Assembly: GCA_029817715.1 (NCBI GenBank) | Contig: JARUPY010000397.1 | Location: 6,882,001 to 6,946,000, forward strand | Reading direction: 5' to 3' | Origin: Melastoma dodecandrum | Taxonomy: Eukaryota; Streptophyta; Magnoliopsida; Myrtales; Melastomataceae | DNA: 64,000 bases | Shown here: positions 23,968 to 33,170 of the stretch, in pieces | Position numbering within the stretch: position 1 is the stretch's first letter | Layout of the letters: every line of letters begins with the position of its first letter | Made by a program: the position numbers and the translations under genes | The notes under the pieces: generated by a model | Seen by the model: only the letters and a program-made list of their open reading frames with translations | Databases searched by the model: none | Told to the model about the DNA's origin: nothing

Positions 23968-25057
23968 GTTGGTATCAGAGCTTGGGATTGCCCGAGGCTG
24001 TTCAATGGCGGACGAGTCAGCTAACCATGGTCCAAACGCCGTTGGGCGGGAGGAAGATAGATGGCAAGCGATGGATCAGCGGGTTGGACGGATGGAAACT
24101 CGCTTGGACCAGATCTTGCTACGACTAGAAGCCCTTGGTTTGCCTAGGGAACAGAATGCTGAAGCGGAGGAGCGTCCAACGAGAGTCGCTCCTCGCATCC
24201 CTCCACGAATTCCCCCTGGTCGAATTCATGTTCCACGACGGATGCAACCCGTCCATGAATCTGACGATGAGGAAGATGAAGCGGAGGATTACTTTCATGG
24301 AAACCGACGTCAACCTCAGGTGCGCGACGAGTTTAGACTCAAAGTTGACGTCCCGGTTTTCGATGGTGGTCTTAATATTGAGGACTTCCTTGACTAGTTG
24401 TCGGAAGTCGAACGGTTTCTTGAGTATACTGAAGTTCCTGAAGAGAAACAAGTGAAGTTAGTGGCATATCGGCTCAAAGGAGGAGCAGCAGCTTGGTGGG
24501 ATCGGCTGCAAGAAAATAGAACACTTGAAGGTCGTGCGGCCGTTCGTACTTGGAGGAGGATGAAACAACTATTGAAGGGTCGTTTTCTCCCTCCAGATTA
24601 TGAGCAGTATCTATTCATGCAATACCAGAGATGTCAACAAGGAAATCGGTCCGTTCACACTTACACGGGTGAATTTCTTCGCCTCGCCGAACGGAATTCT
24701 CTGACTGAAACAGAGGGGCAGCAGGTTGCGCGCTACTTAGAGGGATTGACCCCATCTATTCGAAATCGGATTGGAGTTCAAATGATCACCACAATTGATG
24801 AAGCACGGAGTTTAGCGTTAAAGGCTGAGCTGCTACAACTTGATCGTGGAAATTACTTTCGGAAGGGAAGTGAAGATTCCTTTAAAGGAGAGAAGTTGAA
24901 GGCAGTACAAAGGGAGTCGTCTAGTATGCCGAGCAGGAGTTCGATTGAAAGGTCGGAAGGTAGGAAGAACGTGCCTACGACTGAATTCAAGAGAGGTCCT
25001 AGCACATCCTCCAAAGTGCAGTCGATTAAATGTTTCAAATGCAATGGTAGAAAGTAG
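23968..25057 (+). pseudogene. Gypsy-1 second internal copy, truncated in gag
   Basis: Repeats the leader and gag of the first copy with only about seven base differences, including the same TAG between IEDFLD and LSEVERF (24,395-24,397). Similarity stops inside the zinc knuckle, after CAAATGCAATG (about 25,047), where unrelated AT-rich DNA begins. No third LTR follows. Confidence 0.9.
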
Positions 25058-26454
25058 TGAGGATGAGCATATTCATGATTCTTTTTAATGAGTTCAATGA
25101 GGATGATATCGGTGATGGCGAACATTATCAAAATGTAGTTGGTAAAGTAGAGGGCGATTTGGCCAAAGTCGTTACTTGAAGTGATGACTTTCTGTTTTTA
25201 TGTAATGAAAGTCGTCACTTGTGAAGAAAGTCGTCATTTTGCTTTAATCCGGTACTTTCGTCAAATTTTTCTCCGCCGCCCTCTTTACTCAAATTTTTTT
25301 TGGGGTATTTTGGAGCAAAGCCCTTTTGACTATAGTCGAGGAAATGTCAATTATATATATAATGAAATTTTCAAAAATACTTTATTTATTTATTCAATAA
25401 AGGAAAAACGGCTTAGTGATTTATATTTTGACGTAAACTTAATTACTATTAGATTGAATATAGTTAGGAACTCAAGTTGGAGACTGCATTAGACGGACAC
25501 ATAGTTATTAAAGGCACAAAAAAAGAGATGCCTAAGTCGAGAAGATAGGCGGGCAATCTACAGGTGAGGGAGGGAGGCTACCACTTGGGATTTGGAACCT
25601 AGGTGTGGATGTGGATGCTCGTCGGCTTTTGGCTCTAAGAAATTGTCTTAATACGAGACAAAGGTGGATATATAACCCAACCACCTCTTCCCTCGGCACG
25701 TGTTTCTGTCTCAAGAACTACCTACCCCTCACCTTTCGCCTTTCCCTTCTTTTCGACGTTCCGGGTGAGTCATCCATTCCTTCTCCCCACTTTCCCCATG
25801 TAATCTTATCAGTCGTGGGTGGAAGGAACTATTATTGCATGAGGAGGACTCAAGCGTAATTCTAAATTTTTTTTTTTTTTTAAATTATGTTTCAGTAACA
25901 AGGCTTGGCTGCACTTTTTTCTCTGTTCGCCATGCCAGTCAGTATACCCTTTTAACTGGTTTGGGGAGTAATTTGTGCAACAAAGGCTGAAAATATGGTG
26001 TATTAGTTTTCCTACGTTAAAAACTTGTTTGGAAATTTTTCATTTATAATTCAACTTTGGTATTGTTTAATAAGGGTATCATTTCTTATTACACTCTACA
26101 TTATCCGGTTGATCAGAAGGTTATTTGACATTAAAACTATTTTACAAACGGTTTCATTTGCTCTTGGAAAATTCTACTTTTACCGTTATGGATCGACTAT
26201 AAATTTCAACCATCTCTTGTTCAAAAGGTGAGCGATTCCTTATCGCCTCACATTATCACCTTTTACCCTTAACAACAATGGACACATGATAAATGTCCTA
26301 ACCGTAAAAACTTTCTTTTTTACATGAATTGTTTTTATTAAAAAATTAATAAATCCTCATGTCAGCGTCCTCTTCTTATTTTTTTTTTTCATTCGTCACC
26401 CCTCTTTATACGAAATTATTTTGGAAAACGCCGATGGGCTTCGTATGGGCTTTA
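25058..26454. other. Intergenic DNA without a recognised gene
   Basis: AT-rich sequence with short open frames only. The last 50 bases, with CTTTATACGAAATT, resemble the repeat at 31,327-31,620, so the copia element probably inserted into that repeat. Confidence 0.4.
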
Positions 26455-26812
26455 TGTTGAAGGTAATTTATGATCAATATTAATGGGTATTGAATTTAGT
26501 AACGGAAAAGTCATTTAAGTGGGTCATTAAAGCAGGCTATTAAATCTATCATTAAATATGTCGGTTTCTATTGTCTTTTGGTTTTCCTACTTCTCCCTAT
26601 ATATAAAGGGACGTGTAGACATTTCTTGTATGATGATGAGGAAAAAGAGAAAGTTTAAACAAAGAGAAATTGTAGCCAAAACACTCCTCGTAGGTGCAGC
26701 AGCTCTACAGATGGTTTCCTCTATCCTACAGAAGGTCGTCGGCAGTACAGAGCCTACGTTCTGCTAATACCTTCTCCCTTTCTATCCAATCTTACACACA
26801 TAACCCCCAACA
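26455..26812 (+). repeat. Copia 5' LTR (358 bp)
   Basis: Contains TATATATAAA at 26,598-26,607 and ends ACCCCCAACA. It already carries one CAGAAG hexamer near its 3' end. Confidence 0.94.
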
Positions 26813-26816
26813 AATT

Positions 26817-26828
26817 TGGTATCAGAGC
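26817..26828 (+). promoter_or_regulatory. Copia primer-binding site
   Basis: TGGTATCAGAGC lies four bases after the LTR, matching initiator tRNA-Met. Confidence 0.9.
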
Positions 26829-26838
26829 GCAGAAGGTC

Positions 26839-27827
26839 ATGTCTACATCCGCTGGCAATATGTTCTTCACTTTTTCTCCCAATCAAATCCCCATCTTCGA
26901 CGGTGAGCACTTCGACTATTGCAATTCTCAAATGGAGACCATTTTCCTTTCCAAGATCTATGAAAACTTGTGAATGAAGGCTACGAAGAAGTTCCAGAAG
27001 GAATCTCTCTCCCAGAAGGTGACAACACTTCCATAGAAGGTGTCATCAACCCCACAGAAGATGAGCCGAAGGCGTACAAGGAGAACGTCATGAAGAATGC
27101 CATGGCTCTACGGATTCTGCAACAATCCGTGAGCAAAACCATCTACCCAAGGATATTCGGCCTGAAGAAGGTGAATGAAGCGTGGGAAGTCCTAAAGAAG
27201 GAGTTCAAAGGGTCACAGAAGGTGATCTCTATAAAGCTGCAGAATCTTTGGAGAGACTTCGACAATCTATCCATGAAAGACGCAGAAAACGTCAAAGACT
27301 ACTTCTCAAGGATCGTGGAGATCCTCAATCAATTGAAGAGTTGCGGAGAAGTCGTCCCAGATAGAAAAGTCGTGGAGAAAATCCTCAGAAGCTTGCCACA
27401 GAAGTTTGAGCATGTGGTAACCGTGATTGAAGAGATGAAGGATCTCGCAGAAGTTTCCATCTATGAATTGATGGGTTCCCTAGAAGCCCATGAGAAACGG
27501 GTCAGCAAGTACACAACCCCCGTGGAGCAAGCATTTCAAGCGAAATTGAATGTTTCTGAGCAGAAGCAAGAACGTTCTGGAAACAACAGAAGGTCCTATG
27601 GCAGAGGACGTGGAGGCAGGTCTCGTGGCAGAGGCAGAGGCTATGCAGAAGGACGACCAGAAGGTCAGCACAGAAGCGGTCATGAAGAAGCAGAAGCAGG
27701 ATGCCGCATCTGCAGAAAGAATAATCATGAAACAAAAAATTGTCGTTTTCGATGCAGGAGATGCAAGCTCCCAACTCATGCAGATCGTGATTGCTGGTAC
27801 AAAGATAAAGAGCAGAAGAATGAATAG
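26839..27827 (+). pseudogene. Copia gag, disrupted
   Basis: Begins MSTSAGNMFF with PIFDGEHFDY, then meets a frameshift and a TGA (in QDL-stop-KLVNEG, where Trp is usual) near 26,955-26,970. The main body has LKKEFKGSQKVISIKLQNLWRDF-type gag sequence and an RGRG-rich segment. A CX2CX4HX4C zinc knuckle (CRICRKNNHETKNC) and a second Cys cluster (CRRCKLPTHADRDC) follow. TAG at 27,825-27,827 interrupts the frame, which continues into protease. Confidence 0.88.
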
Positions 27828-28563
27828 AAGAATGAGGACAGAAGCTCGGTAAATTTCTCTAAGGAAGATGAACCTTCTAAAGTTTTCTATTCTTCCTCTA
27901 ACACCGTGCAAGATATGAATGAGATATGGTTCCTCGATAGTGGGTGTAGTAACCATGTCACAGGAATCAAGAAGAACTTTGTGGAGCTTGATGAGAAATA
28001 CAACTCTCTCTTGGAACTTGGAGATAGCAAGAAGTTAAAGATAGAAGGTAAAGGTGTTGTTTCAGTTTTCAGTGCAGAAGGTCAACAAAAGAGGATGCAC
28101 GATGTCTTCTACACTCCAGAAATCGCACAGAACCTACTAAGTGTGGGGCAGATGATGAAAAATGGATATAAGTTGGTCTTTGCATAAAGTTAATGTGAGA
28201 TAACGGACAGAAGGTTGTGGTCGTGAAGATGATGTCCAACAATTTTTTCCTATTAAAGATGACTCATTGTAGCAATGTTGTTCTCAAAATTGAGATTGTA
28301 GATGATTCTCATCTTTGGCATCTTATGTATAGACATTTTAATAGGAATGGTTTAGCTCTGTTGAAGTAGAAGGATATGGCGGTAGGACTACCTTCTATAC
28401 AAGCTCAGAAGGTGATGTCTGTGAAGGATGTGTCTTCGGAAAGCATCATCGTCTTCCATTCCCAAACACATCATGGAGAGCTCAAGCCCCTCTCGAGCTG
28501 GTTCATGCGGATATTTGTGGACCGACTCAGACTCCGTCTCTCGGTAACAGAAGATACTTTCTG
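27828..28563 (+). pseudogene. Copia protease and pre-integrase region, disrupted
   Basis: WFLDSGCSNHVTG (about 27,930) is the aspartic protease site; LLSVGQMMKNGY follows. Stops from 28,185 and frameshifts up to about 28,560 break the pre-integrase segment. The phrases DSHLWHLMYRHFN and CEGCVFGKHHRLPFP remain readable in different frames. Confidence 0.85.
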
Positions 28564-30960
28564 TTGTTCGTAGATGATTATACTAGAATGATTTGGATTT
28601 ATTTTCTTGAGAGGAAATCAGATGCTTTCACCACCTTTATGAAGTTCAAAGCACTTGCAGAGAATCAAAGTGGATATAGGATTAAGACCTTGAGGACAGA
28701 TCGCGGAGGAGAGTTTCTGTCAAGACCATTCTTGGACTATTGCCAACAGAAGGGGATACAGAGGCAGTTAACTGTGCAGTATTCTCCTCAGCAAAATGGA
28801 GTCGCAGAAAGAAAGAACAGAACCATAGTGGAGATGGCCAGAAGCATGCTAAAGGGCAAAGGTCTACCCAACAAGTTCTGGGCAGAAGCTGTCAACACAT
28901 CTGCCTACCTTTTGAACAGATCCCCTACAAAAGCAGTTAGGGACAAGACACCATATGAAGCGTGGCACAGAAGGAAGCCCGTGGTAAATCATTTGAAAGT
29001 ATTTGGGTGTATTGGATATGCACTTACACCTTCTCAAGGAAGAGAAAAGTTTGATGAGAAAGGTGAGAAGTTGATTTTTATCGGATATAGTGATGAATCG
29101 AAGGGATATCGTCTTTATAATCCGAATACTGACAAGTTAATTCTGTCAAGAGATGTTATCTTTGATGAACATACAGATTGGAAGTGGCAGGAAGAGTCTT
29201 CTATGACTCAGATTTTCCAGTATACAGAAACAGTAACAGAAGCATCTGTACAGAATCCTATCAGAACAACAGAAGCAGTAGCAGAAGTTACAGTACAGAA
29301 TCCCATCGGAACAACAGAAGCTAGTTCCTCTAAAACCATTCCAAAAGCGAAGGGTCCCATTGGAGATACACCACCAAGGAAGTATCGATCATTCACTGAA
29401 ATTTATGAGCAAGCTAACTTTGCTCTTGCTGCATTTGAGCCACAGAACTTTGAGGAGGCAGCAGAAGAAGAAAAATGGAGAAATGCCATGAATGAGGAGA
29501 TGACTTCTATACAAAAGAATGACACGTGGTCATTGGTCGATCTACCAGAAGGAAAAGAAGCTGTCGGATTAAAGTGGGTCTACAAGACCAAGTATAATGA
29601 AGATGGAAGTGTGCAGAAGCATAAAGCTCGCATCGTAGCAAAAGGCTATTCACAGAAGCCTGGAGTTGATTTTACAGAAACTTTTGCTCCTGTAGCAAGG
29701 ATTGAGACAATCCGTGCTGTTCTAGCCATTGCAGCACAGAAGGAGCTTGAAGTATTCCAGCTTGATGTCAAGTCAGCATTTCTTAATGGAGTACTAGAAG
29801 AAGAAGTCTACGTAGAACAACCACAAGGATTCGTGATGAAAGGCACAGAAGACAAAGTCTACAGACTGCATAAGGCTCTATATGGTTTGAAGCAAGCACC
29901 AAGGGCGTGGAATTGCAGAATTGATTCCTATCTACAAAAGAAAGGATTCTCCAGAAGCTCAGTAGAACCTTCGTTATACATACAGAAGGTTGGTCCTGAT
30001 TTTCTAATAGCATGTCTTTATGTAGATGACTTGATCTACACTAGCACCAGCAGAAGCTTGCTGCAGAAGTTCAAGGAAGCTATGATGGAAGAATTTGAGA
30101 TGACAGATCTTGGCTTGATGAAGTACTTTCTCGGACTTCAAGTGAAGCAGAAGAAAGGAGAGATTTTCATTTCTCAAGAAAAGTACATAGCAGATCTATT
30201 GAAGAAATTCCGTATGGAGAATGCAAAGCCAATTTCTACACCAATGTCACTCAATGAGAAGTTACAGAAGGAGGATTCTACAGAAGGCTTTGATTCGAAG
30301 ATCTACAGAAGCCTGGTTGGTTCTCTTATTTATCTCACTCATACTAGGACTGACATTGTTCATTCTGTGAGTTTGCTATCTAGATTCATGAGCAACCCCA
30401 GCAGAACTCATTTCACAGCAGCAAAAAGAGTTCTACGCTATCTAAAAGGCACACAGAATGTTGGACTGAAGTATACAAAAGAGCAGAAGGATGATTTAGT
30501 GGGTTATGTAGATAGTGATTGGGCAGGAAGCTTGGATGATCGTAGAAGCACATCAGGATACTTGTTCTGTATTGGAACAAAGCCCATTTCATGGAGTTCA
30601 AAGAAGCAAAACGCTGTTGCACTCTCATCTGCAGAAGCTGAGTACATCGCAACAAATGAATCAACAAGAGAAGCTGTCTGGCTCAGAAGGTTACTTCTAG
30701 AATTACAACAGAAGGTGGACGAGCCAACAACAATCTTCTGTGATAACCAATCTGCAATTGCTATGACCAAGAATCCAGTTTTCCATGCAAGATCGAAGCA
30801 CATAGAACTTCGTCATCATTTCATCAGAGAGATGGTTTCGCTGAAGGAGATTCTTCTAGAGTTCATCAGCACCCATGATCAACCCGCAGACATTCTTACA
30901 AAGGCGGTGTCTTCTGAGAAGTTCAAGACATTCAAAGACTTCTTGAAGATCATAAATTAA
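28564..30960 (+). CDS. Copia integrase - reverse transcriptase - RNase H, open frame
   Basis: A 798-codon open segment with no internal stop. Integrase core: FVDDYTR, LRTDRGGEF and SPQQNGVAERKNRT. Reverse transcriptase: ARIVAKGYSQ, QLDVKSAFLNG and YVDDLIYTS. RNase H: YVDSDWAGSLDDRRSTSGY, SSAEAEYIA and DNQSAI. It ends just before the polypurine tract. The first codon is not a natural start, because the upstream polyprotein is broken. Integration and cDNA synthesis would take place on virus-like particles and in the nucleus, but this copy lacks an intact gag and protease. Confidence 0.92.
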   Translation: MFVDDYTRMIWIYFLERKSDAFTTFMKFKALAENQSGYRIKTLRTDRGGEFLSRPFLDYCQQKGIQRQLTVQYSPQQNGVAERKNRTIVEMARSMLKGKGLPNKFWAEAVNTSAYLLNRSPTKAVRDKTPYEAWHRRKPVVNHLKVFGCIGYALTPSQGREKFDEKGEKLIFIGYSDESKGYRLYNPNTDKLILSRDVIFDEHTDWKWQEESSMTQIFQYTETVTEASVQNPIRTTEAVAEVTVQNPIGTTEASSSKTIPKAKGPIGDTPPRKYRSFTEIYEQANFALAAFEPQNFEEAAEEEKWRNAMNEEMTSIQKNDTWSLVDLPEGKEAVGLKWVYKTKYNEDGSVQKHKARIVAKGYSQKPGVDFTETFAPVARIETIRAVLAIAAQKELEVFQLDVKSAFLNGVLEEEVYVEQPQGFVMKGTEDKVYRLHKALYGLKQAPRAWNCRIDSYLQKKGFSRSSVEPSLYIQKVGPDFLIACLYVDDLIYTSTSRSLLQKFKEAMMEEFEMTDLGLMKYFLGLQVKQKKGEIFISQEKYIADLLKKFRMENAKPISTPMSLNEKLQKEDSTEGFDSKIYRSLVGSLIYLTHTRTDIVHSVSLLSRFMSNPSRTHFTAAKRVLRYLKGTQNVGLKYTKEQKDDLVGYVDSDWAGSLDDRRSTSGYLFCIGTKPISWSSKKQNAVALSSAEAEYIATNESTREAVWLRRLLLELQQKVDEPTTIFCDNQSAIAMTKNPVFHARSKHIELRHHFIREMVSLKEILLEFISTHDQPADILTKAVSSEKFKTFKDFLKIIN

Positions 30961-30967
30961 GAGGGGG
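30957..30967 (+). promoter_or_regulatory. Copia polypurine tract
   Basis: TTAAGAGGGGG abuts the 3' LTR and overlaps the stop codon of the polyprotein. Confidence 0.85.
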
Positions 30968-31326
30968 TGTTGAAGGTAATTTATGATCAATATTAATGGG
31001 TATTGAATTTAGTAACGGAAAAGTCATTTAAGTGGGTCATTAAAGCAGGCTATTAAATCTGTCATTAAATATGTCGGTTTCTATTGTCTTTTGGTTTTCC
31101 TACTCCTCCCTATATATAAAGGGACGTGTAGACATTTCTTGTATGATGATGAGGAAAAAGAGAAAGTTTAAACAAAGAGAAATTGTAGCCAAAACACTCC
31201 TCGTAGGTGCAGCAGCTCTACAGATGGTTTCCTCTATCCTACAGAAGGTCGTCGGCAGTACAGAGCCTACGTTCTGCTAGCACCTTCTCCCTTCCTATCC
31301 AATCCTACACACATAACCCCCCAACA
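30968..31326 (+). repeat. Copia 3' LTR (359 bp)
   Basis: Matches the 5' LTR; TATATATAAA lies at 31,111-31,120. Followed directly by the CTTTA duplication. Confidence 0.94.
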
Positions 31327-31620
31327 CTTTATACTATAGTATAAAGCTGATTCGCACTTTACGAAACTACCCGTATAAAAGTACGGAGTCATGGTACTGT
31401 TTTGTACTATAGTATGAAGTGGGTCGTAATTTATAAAAGAAAAGCTCACATAAAATATGAAGCACATTCGTACTTTACGAAACGGCCCGTACAAAAGTAC
31501 GAAACTCATTTATATTTAACGAAATAATCGTACAAAAATACGAAACTCACGGTATTATTTCATACTAAAGCACAAAACAGTGCGACAGTGTTGACATTGT
31601 TTCATACTATAGTACGGAAA
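31327..31620. repeat. GTACGAAAC-type degenerate tandem repeat
   Basis: Repeated phrases: GTACAAAAGTACGAAACTCA and variants at about 31,370, 31,487 and 31,531; CGTACTTTACGAAAC at about 31,350 and 31,470; and the palindrome TACTATAGTA three times. It is probably an old satellite or DNA-element remnant. The copia element inserted at its left edge. Confidence 0.55.
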
Positions 31621-32090
31621 CACGGAATCTTCCGTGAGGGCGTTTTAGCCGCTTCCCTGCTACTCTTGCAAATTAGTGAAGATCACATCCAAAAAAGTTC
31701 TTGTTCATAAATATAAAATGTGGTTACGTTGTGTATCGACTTTTCTCATCAGTTATGCATCGAATTCCCTCCACCCCCATTGACTCTACTTGGTCACTTC
31801 ATGCAGCCTGGAAATGGAAAACGGGTACTCCTCTTCTTCAACCTACATCGCGTCGCTGCACGAACCAGTGAACTATAATTACAAGCGGCAGGGGATGCGG
31901 CTACGTACACGATCAACTGTGATGTCTGGGTGAGTGAGTTGCGGTCGACCCTACCTGCGTACATCCTGAAACTAACTTCCAGCAAGTACGTACACCAAGA
32001 TAAAAGGGTCAAGTGACGATGAAAGAAGATTTTTTTGAGATAGGGATTAAGTTAAATATATATATACATATAAATATAGGGATGGAACTA
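31621..32090. other. Non-coding spacer
   Basis: Short open frames on both strands, such as 31,794-32,012 minus, match nothing known to me. It ends in a TATA microsatellite-like stretch near 32,056-32,075. Confidence 0.35.
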
Positions 32091-32970
32091 GGCGTGGCAA
32101 AATGGTTAAACGGATCGGGTTCGTGTCTAGACACGACACGAAATACGTCGATCCAAATAAGGTTTTCGTGTTATCACTAAACACGAACCATTTTATAATG
32201 GGTAAACACGAAACGATCCGTTATACACGAAATAATTAATATAAAATAGACATAATATCCGAATTACATCATAATTCAACTTACAAAAACTAAAAAAATA
32301 CATAAATATAATTATCAAAATAAATAATTTGGTGTTCAAATTAATATAACAAACACAACTTTGAATGTATATTATGATCATGACATATTTCCACTTCCTA
32401 CAAAAAAAAATTTATGCTCATATATTAGGAAATGAAATTATAAAAATAATCATGACATAAAAAACTTAACTAACCAAATTTGTTGAACATTTAGACTTAG
32501 GGATGTCTTCATTATCTACATATAACCTAACAATATCTTCAGTAAGTCGTAGATGTGCAGTTTCTTAAATAAGAAATAATCGTACAATTGAAAAAAAATA
32601 TGATGTATGTATTACATTTGAGCGAAAGTATGTATTTTGTGTTCTAATAATTAAAATTTAAATATTTCTTACAAGTTTAGAATTCAACTCTTAGTAATAA
32701 AAAAAGGAATGACTTTCGATTTGAAAACAAAAAAACCTAGTGTTTAGGAAGGAAAAAGCCTAGAGTATTTGAGATATATTTTAATTGACTTATATCAAAA
32801 TACGTTATTACCTTTTATTAAAAATAGTCAAACGGGTTATAGCAGGCTTAATCCGTTATCATATACAACGATAGGCTCAACCCTAAATACAATAACGACA
32901 CGAACCTATTAAAGCTATACTAAAATTACAAATTATGTTCAGTGTGGTGTTCGTGTCCAAAATTACCGCG
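32091..32970. mobile_element. Non-autonomous hAT-like element upstream of PDH E1-alpha
   Basis: The left end GGCGTGGCAAAATGG and right end AATTACCGCGC are roughly inverted. Both subterminal regions hold inverted CGTGTC/GACACG motifs (32,130-32,150; 32,900 and 32,950). The interior is AT-rich and non-coding. The target duplication is unclear. The family assignment rests on the GGCGTGGCAAA-type end common in plant hAT MITEs. Confidence 0.5.
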
Positions 32971-33170
32971 CATCTAGTTGTAACGGAAAAGTGTCGCCTT
33001 CAGACAATACTACTCTGCGGTTAAAAAAGAAAATAATTAAGAAAAAAGAAAAGGGGCGGCCAGACCAGCCGTCGTCACCTTCCACGCTCCCACCAAAAGA
33101 GAAAGAGGAGAAGAGAAGAGAAGGAGGGGTGCCTGCCAACTTCCCCGATCCAAAATCCAACCTCCAAGCC

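Larger units (their letters stand above)
26455..31326 (+). mobile_element. Ty1/copia retrotransposon, complete ends
   Basis: A 4.87-kb element with LTRs 26,455-26,812 and 30,968-31,326 (TGTTGA...CAACA) and a perfect 5-bp target duplication CTTTA at 26,450-26,454 and 31,327-31,331. The LTRs differ at about six positions plus one indel by eye, so the insertion is older than Gypsy-1 or the Athila element. Domain order gag, protease, integrase, RT, RNase H defines copia. Several stops and frameshifts show that it is no longer autonomous. Confidence 0.95.

Noticed and set aside
32991..33170. 60-residue N-terminal extension of PDH E1-alpha
   Set aside because: Lys/Pro-rich leader without an ATG at the frame start that precedes a normal targeting peptide; ATG 33,171 gives the family length.
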